From positions 145,768,233 to 145,832,232 of the forward strand of contig CM067359.1 in the NCBI GenBank assembly GCA_034401795.1: 64,000 nt of DNA, given 5' to 3'. This document shows positions 34,213-45,119 of this stretch, piece by piece; the stretch's first letter is position 1, and every line of letters begins with the position of its first letter. The position numbers and the translations under genes were made by a program. The DNA comes from Chaetoderma sp. LZ-2023a. Its lineage: Eukaryota; Mollusca; Caudofoveata; Chaetodermatida; Chaetodermatidae. The notes beneath the pieces were generated by a model. That model made no database searches. It saw only the letters and a list, made by a program, of their open reading frames with translations, and was not told the DNA's origin.

Positions 34213-36104
34213 GATCGGCCTGGCCAATCCGGGGCGATCAGAAGCACTTGGCATTCCTCTTGTCTGATTTTCTGAAGAATTTTTGGAATCAGGATTGCTG
34301 GAGGGAATGCGTATGCATACATTCTCCCCCAGCTGATAGCTAACGCATCTGTTGCGAAAGCGCTTGGATCCGGAATCGGAGAGACGTACGTCGTCATCTT
34401 CGCATTCTTCTTCGTTGCGAACAAATCGATGTTGGGTTTCCCCCAATGGTCGAACAGACGATCCGCCACACATTGATTTAGTTGCCATTCCGTGGGTAAA
34501 ACACTCATCCTTCGGCTCAATGAGTCTGCAAGCAGGTTTAACCTTCCCGGAATATGAACTGCTTTCAAGGTAATCTGGTGATCCAGACACCAACATAGCA
34601 GTTTCCATGTCATCATACAGAGACTGGGCGACTTCGTTCCGCCCTGGCGGTTTATGTAAGTCACAACTGTTGAGTTGTCTGAACGAATAAGAACAATCTT
34701 GCCCTGAACTTTCTGTAAGAAATGTTCCAGGCCCAGGACTACTGCTCTTAGCTCCAGTAGATTTATATGTTCCTGTGACTGTTCCAGATTCCAAAGCCCT
34801 GATATCGTGGATTCTTCCAGGCAAGCTCCCCAGCCCTCCATCGATGCATCTGTATACACAGTCACCTGAGGGTGGGGAGGGGTTAGCAAAACCCCCGGTA
34901 AGAGATTCTCTGTATTCAACCACCATTGCAGGTGGTGAATCAGAGGCGCCAACACTGACACATTCGAGTCCAGCGAACCTGTACTCTGGGTCCATTGTGT
35001 CATGAGAAACAACTGGATCGGCCGCCTGCGTAAGGCGGCCTGAGGAATGACTGGTTCCAACGAAACCATCAACCCCAGCATTCTCAAGTAAACCCGTGCC
35101 AGGACATGACGACTGTCGCACACTGACTGAATCAACGAGATGAGTATTTGAACCCTCTCCTGAGTAGGATAAACATATCCTGTCTCCAGATCGAAGAACA
35201 TCCCCAGGTAAACAAACTTCTGGGATGGAGTCAGCTCTGATTTTGGGAAATTGATCATCCAGCCCAAGTCTGTGAGAATTTTCAAAACAATCTCCAGATT
35301 GGCGGACAAACTTTCCCGGGTGTGCGCTTTCAACAGCCAGTCGTCTATGTACGTGTGGACTGCTATGCTTCTCCTGCGGAGGTATGCTGTGATCGCAAGA
35401 ACCACACGGGTGAAAACCCGAGGAGCCGTGGAAATTCCGAAGGGCAACACCCTGAATTCCCACTGTCTGCCCTGGAATGCAAATCTCAGGAAGCGACAGA
35501 AACTCCTGTGGATGGGGATGTGGAAATAAGCGTCCTTCAAATCTATCGACGCCGTCCACATCCCCCTCTCCAACCCCGCCAACACCGAGCGCACCGTTTC
35601 CATCTTGAAACTGGGCGTCTCGATGAACTTGTTCAATGGCTTGAGGTTGAGAATCGGTCTCCACCCACCGGTGCGTTTTGTTACCAAGAACAGGGTTGAA
35701 TAGAAGCCCGGACACCTTTGTGCCGGCTGAATAGCTCCTTTTTGTACGAGGGAATTTATCTCCTCCTCGATACACAACCTTTGATCTGGATCTCTCGGAA
35801 CGGGAGTCCAGATTGGCACCAGAGACAGTCGCGACGGCGGGCCTGTCATCCACTCTGGATGATACCCCACGGAAAGCCATCGCAAGACTAAACGGTCCTG
35901 AGTTAACCGTTCCCACTCTTGCATGTGGTCGGCTAGCCGGCCTCCCACCGGTCCACCTAGGGACCGCGGTGGACACAAGGCATGCAAGAGCGGCACTGTC
36001 TCCGTCGCCATACACACCGGCGTGGTCCTTACCGCGGTAAGCGCCCTGTCAGGAACGATAACCACGCCCAGATCCTCGCGCGACCCGCCCCGCCCCGCGC
36101 GCAC
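33918..36104 (-). CDS. DIRS-C RT-RNase H-methyltransferase-like polyprotein (728 aa)
   Basis: The reverse transcriptase occupies about residues 100-300: KGAIQPAQRCPGFYSTLFLV, then SIDLKDAYF (about 186-194), PFGISTAPRVF and the catalytic YIDD at 252-255. RNase H follows at about 413-532 with Asp in YTDAS (419), Glu in LLELRA (451), Asp in RSDNS (476) and Asp in LLADSLSR (527). A methyltransferase-like domain typical of DIRS follows at about 556-650 (NIDLFATKKN, then SWGRMYAYAFPPA and IAPDWPGRSW). All catalytic residues of RT and RNase H are intact. The frame overlaps Gag upstream and the recombinase downstream. The exact start is uncertain. Confidence 0.9.
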   Translation of the reverse strand: MRAGRGGSREDLGVVIVPDRALTAVRTTPVCMATETVPLLHALCPPRSLGGPVGGRLADHMQEWERLTQDRLVLRWLSVGYHPEWMTGPPSRLSLVPIWTPVPRDPDQRLCIEEEINSLVQKGAIQPAQRCPGFYSTLFLVTKRTGGWRPILNLKPLNKFIETPSFKMETVRSVLAGLERGMWTASIDLKDAYFHIPIHRSFCRFLRFAFQGRQWEFRVLPFGISTAPRVFTRVVLAITAYLRRRSIAVHTYIDDWLLKAHTRESLSANLEIVLKILTDLGWMINFPKSELTPSQKFVYLGMFFDLETGYVYPTQERVQILISLIQSVCDSRHVLARVYLRMLGLMVSLEPVIPQAALRRRPIQLFLMTQWTQSTGSLDSNVSVLAPLIHHLQWWLNTENLLPGVLLTPPHPQVTVYTDASMEGWGACLEESTISGLWNLEQSQEHINLLELRAVVLGLEHFLQKVQGKIVLIRSDNSTVVTYINRQGGTKSPSLCMMTWKLLCWCLDHQITLKAVHIPGRLNLLADSLSRRMSVLPTEWQLNQCVADRLFDHWGKPNIDLFATKKNAKMTTYVSPIPDPSAFATDALAISWGRMYAYAFPPAILIPKILQKIRQEECQVLLIAPDWPGRSWYTDLLDLLVCNPVPLPLMDDIIFQGKALHNNPSMFRLTAWMLSRNLELRRAFLSKQPCLWPKPGGGQPPEHIIIKSTDLQNGAQKDVLIQWIHLFK

Positions 36105-38175
36105 CTCGGTGCACGGGCGGCTGCCTGGCTGACGGCGGCTGAGGAGCCTGCGCCCCCCTCACTGCTGGCCGAATCGCACGCGGCCGAGGCCGGCGCTGCG
36201 ACGGCGGCTGGCCTCTGACTTGGCCAGCACCACCTCGAGCCTGCAGGGGACGATACGCAGGGGCCGCGGCGCGAACGTTAGCACGACGCAGTACCTCAAA
36301 CTGTTCGCGCAGCGCCCTCTGGTTATTCACCAGGGTGACCGTCTCCTGGAGGTGGCGACATCCCTCACCTCCAAAAAGACCAGGACCCGTCATAGGCGTA
36401 CGGAGTAGCCTATTATACAGGTCCTGAGACGGGCACAGATTGTCCAGGGCAAATGTGCGTCTTGCCCTGACACTCCTGGTCACCGCCCGCGTCATACAGT
36501 CCAGCGCCAGGTTAATACCATCCTGGATGGTTCGCTGGACCGCGAGCGGGCCTGGCTGGCGCGATGCGGATGCCGTTACTACCCCCTGTAACAGCTGGGA
36601 GACGTGGGACAGAGCGGCAATCGAAGCCCTCCCACTCTCCTCCGCATCACGCAACGCGGTATTCGCCGAACGCAACGCGTTCGCGCACAAGACCCCCGCG
36701 TCAGAACGGGATCCTGGCCGCGTATCCTCACCCAAAGCCGCGCGGTCATCCACGCTGGGCTTGGGTACCACACCGTACCGCTGGTAGTCCAGGGGCACGA
36801 TGCGACAACGCTTGGCCACCTCGCGAGGGGCCTTCGCGAGACGTCCACTCGTGTTAATGGACGCCTCCGCCGCCTTGAACATGTCAACGACATGCTCCGC
36901 CAGCGGCAGAGAAGGCATAGCGTTAGCAGTTGGTTTCCCAGCTAACCACGGCGTGTGAACACGGTGGCTAGCCGACTGCTCCACGGGCAGATCAGGCCTA
37001 ACGCTCACCAACCACTGGCAAGCGTCATACCAATCCTCCTCCGTGGCTAACTGCGAGCGCTCTACAAGACGGGGTCCTTCGTCTTCCTCCTGAGCGCAAG
37101 CAGTACTAGACGGCGGGTACGCTGATACACCTGGCAAGCCAGGGAAAACATGCGGGCCTGACAGCACCGGCATGAGAATATCACTGGTTTGACCAGGAGC
37201 AGGCACCGCGGTAGAGCGCGGGGTATATATAGCCCTACCACGGGCCCGGCCAGCACCAGCTACACTCTCGGCAAGCCGAGGTATGCGGTACCGCTGGCCA
37301 TCAGCAGCGCCCTGGGCCACCACCTGAACCGCGGACCTTACTCCAGGGTGAGTAATACCGTGGAAAAAAGCGCCTGTATTCCCCGCGAGGGGTGCACAAA
37401 CGTCTTCATCCATGTCCGCGTCGTCAGACGGCGACCCCAGCAGGTAATCCTCATCACCCTGGTCAGAAAGATTAGACCCCGGGTCAGCAAAGAGAGCTAA
37501 CCCGGGCTGACCAGGAACGGTGCCATAGGAGGTACTGGCCACCGCGGCGTGCGGATACCCCTGGACTGATAAGCAGCCAGCGGGTTCCAGCGACAACCGT
37601 CCACGGTCCCCTATCGGCGCGGCAATAAGCCTGCTGCCAGGGCCGTGGAACGCCCCCTCTAATGGGGCCACCTCTGAATCGTCGGACAACGGAAGCGGAC
37701 TAAGGAAAATCGATCCAGAGGCGGGGATTACCTGCTCCGAAGCCGATGAAGAGGACAATAAAGGATCTGGTCCAGGAAGCATGCCACGAAGCAACCCTGG
37801 AACCAAATCTTTTATTGTCCTCCTCATCTCTCCCAACATCTCGGTCCGAAAGGTCTCCATATCCACCGCGGACGAGACCTTCCCCTTACCCTTCTCACTT
37901 ACAACCTCTCGTTTCCGCTTCATCTTCTTCTCCTCCACTACCACCTTGTCCGTCGCCTGTAAGCAGCACAAGAATTCGGACATTAATTCGCCCCCCCAGT
38001 GCTTACATATGTCACAATTAATCAATGGACCACAAGGGCTACATCTAAAACACAGATGCGGCCAGAACTTCACATGCATAAAACGTCCACAGGACGCGCA
38101 ACCCGGTCCCTGAAACAGGGCAAAGGACAAGGAGTATGAGCAACTAGTTAAGCTTAGAAACTCAATCCAACTCAA
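36049..38175 (-). CDS. DIRS-C Gag-like protein (ORF1, 708 aa)
   Basis: Nearly the same as the DIRS-A protein: start MSWIEFLSLTSC, Cys pairs CASCGRF, CFRCSPC and CDICKHW, a basic KKMKRKREVV cluster, an acidic middle and an Arg/Gly-rich tail. One codon fewer than DIRS-A, with scattered substitutions. The start is the first Met after the 5' non-coding region. It is taken as the structural protein from its place in the element. Confidence 0.82.
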   Translation of the reverse strand: MSWIEFLSLTSCSYSLSFALFQGPGCASCGRFMHVKFWPHLCFRCSPCGPLINCDICKHWGGELMSEFLCCLQATDKVVVEEKKMKRKREVVSEKGKGKVSSAVDMETFRTEMLGEMRRTIKDLVPGLLRGMLPGPDPLLSSSSASEQVIPASGSIFLSPLPLSDDSEVAPLEGAFHGPGSRLIAAPIGDRGRLSLEPAGCLSVQGYPHAAVASTSYGTVPGQPGLALFADPGSNLSDQGDEDYLLGSPSDDADMDEDVCAPLAGNTGAFFHGITHPGVRSAVQVVAQGAADGQRYRIPRLAESVAGAGRARGRAIYTPRSTAVPAPGQTSDILMPVLSGPHVFPGLPGVSAYPPSSTACAQEEDEGPRLVERSQLATEEDWYDACQWLVSVRPDLPVEQSASHRVHTPWLAGKPTANAMPSLPLAEHVVDMFKAAEASINTSGRLAKAPREVAKRCRIVPLDYQRYGVVPKPSVDDRAALGEDTRPGSRSDAGVLCANALRSANTALRDAEESGRASIAALSHVSQLLQGVVTASASRQPGPLAVQRTIQDGINLALDCMTRAVTRSVRARRTFALDNLCPSQDLYNRLLRTPMTGPGLFGGEGCRHLQETVTLVNNQRALREQFEVLRRANVRAAAPAYRPLQARGGAGQVRGQPPSQRRPRPRAIRPAVRGAQAPQPPSARQPPVHRGARGAGRVARGSGRGYRS

Positions 38176-39017
38176 GGAGAAGGAAAACGATCATAAAGAT
38201 CAATATACATCAAAAACCAGCCTAGCGCTTGAATTGCTAATAAATACATAGCCAGCTGATTATGACGTCCTTAATCCCGTGACAGGAAAAATTCGATCCC
38301 AACAAAACATCCAAGTGCAAAGACGAATTGTATGCTGAATGGATAAGTTGACTACACAACCATCAGATACATATAGATAACTCTTTACTGGCAAAAATGT
38401 TAATTATCTCCCTTTGATTGTTTACAATAATTAACATCACCACATTATCAATAACTAGATACCTGACACTTTGTATAGACAAACCATCCAACGTGACGAA
38501 CCGGAAACTCCACCATCTGCACGCCTCTTAACTCTCTCCACCTCATGGGGAAGGAATTGGAACAAGAGGGCAAAGTGAGAAGACCTTTATACCAGGCCTC
38601 CAACTCACTGGGCATAATTTATCATTTGGTTAGATAACCTAACAGTGTTAGTAGGAAATGGAACCATGGTGGAGAGAATACTAATTCTCTGGTACTGTGA
38701 CGTCACAAACTAGCGTCATACAGACCTGTGGACAGAAACAGAAAGAGAAATTAGTCCTAGGTAGCACCGAGTTGACCTAAACCAACTAACTAAGGCGCTT
38801 ATCACGGTAAACGCGAGTCCCGGAAACACAATACACCGGGAAGAAAACTCGCTAATTTTACTAGAAGTCACCTGATTTAAAGGTCCTCCGTCCTCCTGTG
38901 GCGACGTATTCCTATCCGCCATCCAAAAAAGTGACTAACACTCCAAACAAACACCACTTAAACAGTTTAAGAGAGCGAAAAAGCTATTGAACAAAAAAAC
39001 ATGTGTGATCTCTTTGC

Positions 39018-39207
39018 CAATAATCTAGCAAAGAGGAAGTGCTAGTCTGCGCATGCGCGGTGGTGGGGCTGGCATCCGCCAGACTACGCTCTGACTCCCT
39101 GCCCACTAGGGGCGCCTAACTGTTTTAATCTGAGTGTTTATTGAGTGAAAGCGAATATTTAGCAATATCAAAAGTATTAGGGAGGTAAGTATACTCTTGA
39201 AGTGAAA
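39018..39207 (-). repeat. DIRS-C 5' inverted terminal repeat
   Basis: Inverse counterpart of 32196-32387 (same CGCGCATGCGCAGACTAGCA block and ctccctaatacttttgatat end). Confidence 0.85.
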
Positions 39208-39990
39208 GGGTCCGTCCGCCAATCTTGAGTACGTTGTTTGTACCGGATGAATGCTCGGACTGGACACCATAGTTTTGAATTAGGATCAAACCTAGTCAAA
39301 GCTGGTAAAATTATCGGTTGACCCGGATATTTCAAAGACTGGTTTTTCGCCATGAAATTTATCCTGGGTGGAAGCCTAAGGCCTTCCCTGTAACCACAAA
39401 ACGGTGTGCCTCGGCTGACAAGGCATGAATCTCACTCCTACGCCTAGGCGAGGCCGCAGCAATTAAAAATACAGTTTGAAGCGTCAGCATTTTCATAGAA
39501 ATGGAGCTTAGTGGTTCAAACGGCCTATCAGCTAGCGCCTGAAGCACTAGTGATAAACTCCAAGACGGAATCACTGAGGGATTCCTTGGTCTTAGATTGC
39601 CCATGCCTTTGATTAAAGTATTTAATGTATTTACTTCATCACTTCCCCTATTAGCCAAGCAAGGGAAAACTGTCATTAAAGCTGACTTATAGCCAGCAAT
39701 AGTTAGGCTTGAGGCTATAGGCATCATACAGGTGACAGAGGAAATCGGCTACTACCTGAATAGATGAATCCATTGGATTAATACATCTTTTTGAGCACCA
39801 TTCTGCAAATCTGTTGATTTTATAATTATATGCTCTGGAGGTTGACCCCCTCCTGGCTTTTGCCATGAACATGGCTGCTTGCTCAGAAAAGCCCTCCTTA
39901 ATTCTAGATTCCTTGACAACATCCATGCAATCAATTGGAACATTGACAGATTGTTGTGAAGGTTCTTGCCCTGGAAGATAATATTGTCCA
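39208..39990 (-). pseudogene. DIRS-B tyrosine recombinase, N-terminal and core part
   Basis: Includes the Arg-containing block (SPRRRSEIHALSAEA, near 39430) and the core-binding segment (KARRGSTSRAYNYK, near 39850). Frame changes occur near 39370 and 39700. The missing C-terminal part is in 31921-32163. Confidence 0.8.
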
Positions 39991-41800
39991 TCAGAGGCAG
40001 AGGAACCGGATTGCAGACCAGAAGGTCCAGCAGATCCGTATACCATGATTGGCTTGGCCAATTTGGGGCGATCAGAAGCACTTGGCACTCCTCCTGTCTG
40101 ATTTTCTGAAGAATTTTTGGAGTCAGGATTGCTGGAGGGAATGCGTATGCATACATTCCCACCCAGCTGATAGCTAACGCATCTGTTGCGAAAGCGCTTG
40201 GATCTGGAATCGGAGAGACGTACGTCGTCATCTTCGCATTCTTCTTCGTTGCGAATAAATCTATGCTGGGTTTCCCCCAGTGGTCGAACAGATGATCCGC
40301 CACACATTGATTTAGTTGCCATTCCATAGGTAAAACACTCATCCTTAACCTTCCCGAAATATGAACTGCCTTCAAGGTAATCCTGTGATCCAGGCACCAA
40401 CAAAGCAGTTTCCAAGTCATCATACAGAGACTGGGCAACTTCGTTCCGCCCTGGCGGTTTATGTAAGTCACTACTGTTGAGTTGTCTGATCGAATTAGAA
40501 CACTCTTGCCCTGAACTTTCTGTAAGAAATGTTCCAGGCCCAGGACTACTGCTCGTAATTCCAGTAGATTGATATGTTCCTTTGACTGTTCCAGATTCCA
40601 AAGCCCTGATATCGTGGATTCTTCCAGGCAAGCTCCCCACCCCTCCATCGATGCATCTGTATACATCGTTAACTGAGGGTGAGGAGGGGTTAACATTACC
40701 CCCGCCAGGAGATTCTCTGTCTTCAACCACCATTGAAGGTGATGAATTAGAGGCTCCAACACTGACACGCTTGAGTCTAGTGAGTGAACCTGTACTCTGG
40801 GTCCATTGTGTCATGAGAAATAACTGTATCGGCCGCCTGCGTAAGGCCGCCTGAGGAATGACTGGTTCCAGAGAAACCATCAATCCCAGCATTCTCAGAT
40901 AAACCCGTGCCAGGACATGACGACTGTTGCACACTGACTGTATTACTGAGATGAGTATCTGTACCCTCTCCTGAGTAGGATAAACATATCCTATCTCCAG
41001 ATCGAAGAACATTCCCAGGTAAACAAACTTCTGGGATGGAGTCAGCTCTGATTTTTGAAATTTTATTATCCAGCCTAAATCTGTGAGTGTTTCCAAACTA
41101 TCTCCAGATTTGCTGATAAACTTTCCTGGTTGTGTGCTTTTAACAGCCAGTCGTCTATGTACGTGTGGACTGCTATGCTTCTCCTGCGGCGGTATGCTGT
41201 TATCGCAAGAACCACCCTGAATTCCACTGTCTGCCCTGGAATGCAAATCTCAGGAAGCGACGGAAACTCCTCGCTATTGGAATGTGGAAATTAGCATCCT
41301 TCAAATCTATTGAAGCTGTCCACATTCCCTTCTCCAACCCTGCCAACACCGATTTCACAGTTTCCATCTTGAAACTGGGTTTGTCCATGAACTTGTTCAA
41401 TGGCTTGAGGTTGAGAATTGGTCTCCACCCGCCAGTGCTTTTAGTTACCAAGAACACAGTTGAATAGAAGCCCAGACAATTTTGCGCCGGTTGAATTGCT
41501 TCCTTGTGTATGAGGGAATTTATTTCCTCCTCTATACACAACCGCTGATCTGGATCTCTTGGAATTTGAGTCCAGACCGGCACCAGAGACAGTCGTGATG
41601 GTGGGCCTGTTATCCAGTCGGGATGATATCCGACTGAAAGCCATCGCAAGACTAAACGGTCCTGAGTCAACCGTTCCCACTCTTGCATGTGGTTGGCCAA
41701 TCGGCCTCCCACTGGTCCACCTAGGGAGAGAGGTGGACATAAGAAGCGCAAGAGTGGCACTGTCTCCTGGTGCAGATGCACTGGGGTAGCTCTTACTGTG
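39752..41800 (-). pseudogene. DIRS-B RT-RNase H-MT, broken
   Basis: RNase H and MT parts are open in 39752-40768, including MYTDASMEGWGA, RSDNSTVVTYIN and NAKMTTYVSPIPD. The RT half is partly in 40770-41246. A deletion at about 41209-41215 has removed the FGISTAPRVF region that both intact copies hold. The N-terminal RT is in 41200-41800 and, unlike in A and C, is in one frame with the Gag C-terminus. Confidence 0.82.
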
Positions 41801-41809
41801 GTAATCACC

Positions 41810-43884
41810 CTGTCATGTACGATTACCACGACCAGATCCTCGCGCTCCACGGCCCGACAGTGCGCGGGCGGCTGCCTGGCTGGCTGCGCCCGAGGAGCCT
41901 GCACCCCTCTCGCTGCTGGCCGAAGCGGACGCGGCCGTGGCCGACGCTGCGCTAGTGGCTGGCCTCTGACCTGGCCACCGCCACCTCGAGCCTGCAGGGG
42001 ATGATACGCAGGGGGAGCTGCTCGAACGCGCTCTCTACGGAGCACTTCAAATTGCTCACGTAATGCCCTCTGGTTATTAACCAGGGTAACCGTCTCCTGG
42101 AGATTCTTACATCCCTCACCTCCAAAGAGACCAGGACCTGTCATAGGCGTACGCAGCAGCCTATTATACAAATCCTGGGACGGGCACAAGTTATCAAGAG
42201 CAAACGTGTGCCTCGCCCGGACACTCCTGGTTACAGACCGGGTTAAACAGTCCAAAGCCAAGTTAAATCCATCTTGGATGGCTCTCTGGACAGTCACCGG
42301 ACTAGGCTGACGTAATACGGATGCCGTTACTACCCCTTGTAACAACTGTGAGACATGCGAAAGCGCTGCAATAGACGCCGTCGAACTCTCTTCCGCATCA
42401 CGTAACGCGGTGTTAGCCGAACGCAAAACGTTCGAACAGTGCTCCCGTGTCAGACCGGGAACCTGGCCGCGTATCTTCACCCAGCGCAGCACGGTCATCC
42501 GTGCTTGGCTTCGGTACTACACCGTATAGCTGATATTGATCAGCTGTAATACGGCACCGCTTTGCCACTTCGCGGGGGGCCTTCGCTAAACGTCCATGTG
42601 CACTAATGGACATCTCCGCCGCAGTGAACATATCAACAATATGATCAGCTAATGGCAAAGATGGCATAGCGGTAACAGTCAGTTTACCTGCCAGCCACGG
42701 GCGCTGGTCCCGTTGACTGGCCGACTGAACCACGGCAAGATCTGGTCTGACGTTGATTAGCCACTGACAAGCGTCAGACCAGTCTTCCTCCGTGGCCACC
42801 TGCGAATGCTCTACAAGACGAGGGCCTTCGTCATCCTCCTGAGCAATTACAGGTGTGTATGTGGCTGGAGGAACTGGATACGCCTAGTAAGCCAGAGAAA
42901 GCATGCGGGCCTGAAAGAACAGGCATGCTAAACTGACTGGCTTGACCAGGAGCAGGCGCCGTGGCATTGTGTGGGGAAAATTTTGCCACACCACGGCCCT
43001 GGCCAGCACCTGCTACACCATCGGCAAGCCGAGGTATGCGGTAAAACTGGCCATCAGATCCAGCCCGGGCTACCCTCTGCGCCGTGAACACTACTCCTGT
43101 GCGAGTAGTACCGTGAACAATGTCGCCCGTGTTCCCCGCGAGGGGTGCATGTACGTCAATGTCCATGGCCACGGTGCCAGAAGGAGAACCCAGCAGATAA
43201 TCCTCTTCTTCCTGGCCAGAAAGATTAGACTCCAGGTTAGCAAAGAATGCTAACCCGGACTGGCCAGGAGAGGTACCATAGGAGGAACTGGTACCTGCAG
43301 GGTGTGGATAATCCTGGCCTGATAGGCAGGCAGGTTCCAGCGACACCTGACCACGAACAACCGGTGCGGCAAGCCTGCTGCCAGTGTTTTTACCATGGAT
43401 TTCACCCTCTATTAGGGCCAGCTCTGAATCATGGTCGAAAACTGATGTCCCTAAATAGCACCGATTCAGAGGGGGGGATTATCTGCTCCGGAGCAGATGA
43501 AGAGGACAACGAAAGATTTGGATCAGGAAGCATGCCACGAAGCAACTCTGGGACCAAATCTTTAATTGTCCTCTTCATCTCTCCCATCATCTCAATACGG
43601 AAGGCCTCCATATCCATAGCGGACGAGGCCTTCCTCTTAACCTTCTTACCAGAAGGCTCTTTCTTACTCTTCCTCTCCTCCTCTGGAGCCTTCTCCCTGG
43701 TTTGCAATGAGAGAAATTCAGACATTAGCTCCCCCCCCCCCCCACACCTTTTACAGATCTCACATTTAAGCAATGGCCCACATGGGCTGCACTGGGAGCA
43801 TAAATGGGGGAAGAACTTGTCAAGGATAAATCTTCCACATGAAGGACAACCAGGCCTCTGAAACACAGCAGAGGATGAAGACAA
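41810..43884 (-). pseudogene. DIRS-B Gag-like protein, frameshifted
   Basis: Pieces at 43429-43884 (N-terminus with CPSCGRF, CSQCSPC and CEICKRCG), 42831-43346 (middle) and 42413-42799, then the C-terminus in the frame 41200-42498. At least three frame changes separate them. The C-terminal Arg/Pro/Gln-rich tail continues directly into RT sequence, a fusion created by an indel. Confidence 0.8.
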
Positions 43885-44789
43885 TGAGTATTACAGATAT
43901 TGAATTAGAACTCAACACGAAATAAACAAGGAGGAAGGGGCCATAAGAGCCAAGCTAATAATGATAATAAATCAGCGTTGGACAAAACTTATAACTGATA
44001 GTAAGGCGCAAGGCTGATTATGATGTCATAACTTCAAAAATAAGAAGTTAAATCGATCCGAAACAAAACCTCCAGGTGTAAGGACGAATTGTAATCATAT
44101 CCAGAACATACTAACTAGACAGGATAGTTTATACAGACTATACAAACATCAGATAAACAATGATAAATGGCAGTAAGATTTTATAAATATTGTCAAATAT
44201 AATTGAAATGCCTCATATCATAACTAGAGTACCTGAGTCTTTAGCATAGACAAACCATCTGATCTGATGAACCGGACGCTCCACCAACCTTATGACCTCT
44301 TAACTCTCTCCACCTTAGGGGGAAGGAAGTGGATCAAGAGGGAAAAGTGAGAAGACCTTCATCCGAGGCCTCCAACTCACTGGGAAAAGATTTTTGGTTA
44401 GATAACCCAACAATGTTAGTAGGAAATGGAACCTTGGTGGAGAGAAAAACAAACTCTCTGAGGATGTGATGTCCTAACATTCCTAGGTAGATACCTGTGG
44501 ACATAAACACAAAGAGAGATTAGTATTTCATAGCGCCATTTTGAAATAAACTAGTTATTTTAGGTGCTTATCATGATAAACGTGAGTCCCGGAAACACAT
44601 TACAATGGGATAAACTCGCTAAAATATACTAGAAGTCACCTGATGGCTAGGTCCTGGGCCCTCCTCCGGCGAATATAGACGATCTGCCATCTCACACAGG
44701 GTATATAACACTTCTAGAGTATGAATTTAAGTCTTAAATAGCTAAGAAAAGCTTAAAGTAACAAAGCATGTGTAGACCCTATGCCAATA

Positions 44790-44977
44790 AATTAGCAAAG
44801 AGGAAGTACTAGTCGGCGCATGCGCGGTAGTGGGACTGGCATCCGCCTGACTGTCATCTGACTCCCTGCCCAGTAGGGGCACCTAACTTTTTTAATCTGA
44901 GTGTTTTTATTGAGTGAAAGCTGATATTTAGCAATATCAAAGAGTATTAGGGAGGTAAGTATACTCTTGATGTGAAA
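44790..44977 (-). repeat. DIRS-B 5' inverted terminal repeat
   Basis: Inverted counterpart of 31300-31490 with the same tagtcggcgcatgcgc and gtattagggaggtaagtata blocks. It ends gatgtgaaa, while A and C end gaagtgaaa. Confidence 0.85.
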
Positions 44978-45119
44978 AGAAATGGTCACGGATTCATTTT
45001 TTTTAATGCCCCACTGTAATCATTTTTGCTTAGTTAATGTCCATTTGTCTGTAAAGAACATAATACTTTTGAAACCTCTCCACTAGAATGACTAGCTCAG
45101 TTTTGGTGACAACCATTCC

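Larger units (their letters stand above)
32164..39207 (-). mobile_element. DIRS-C, full-length, best-preserved copy (7.04 kb), nested in DIRS-B
   Basis: Runs from TAAACGAAATC (32164) to GAAGTGAAA (39207). All three frames are open. The interrupted DIRS-B sequence joins seamlessly (cgctgtt / gggtccgtccgcc), as shown by the uninterrupted DIRS-D copy at 47113-47132. There is thus no target-site duplication and no loss, the expected outcome of tyrosine recombinase integration. High identity to DIRS-A indicates a recent origin for both. Confidence 0.95.
39208..44977 (-). mobile_element. DIRS-B, 5' and middle part (right of nested DIRS-C)
   Basis: Resumes at gggtccgtccgcc and continues through recombinase, MT, RNase H, RT and Gag remnants to the 5' inverted repeat (44790-44977, ending gatgtgaaa). 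It is an older and more diverged subfamily than A and C, with many frameshifts. Gag is shortened by small deletions. Confidence 0.92.
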
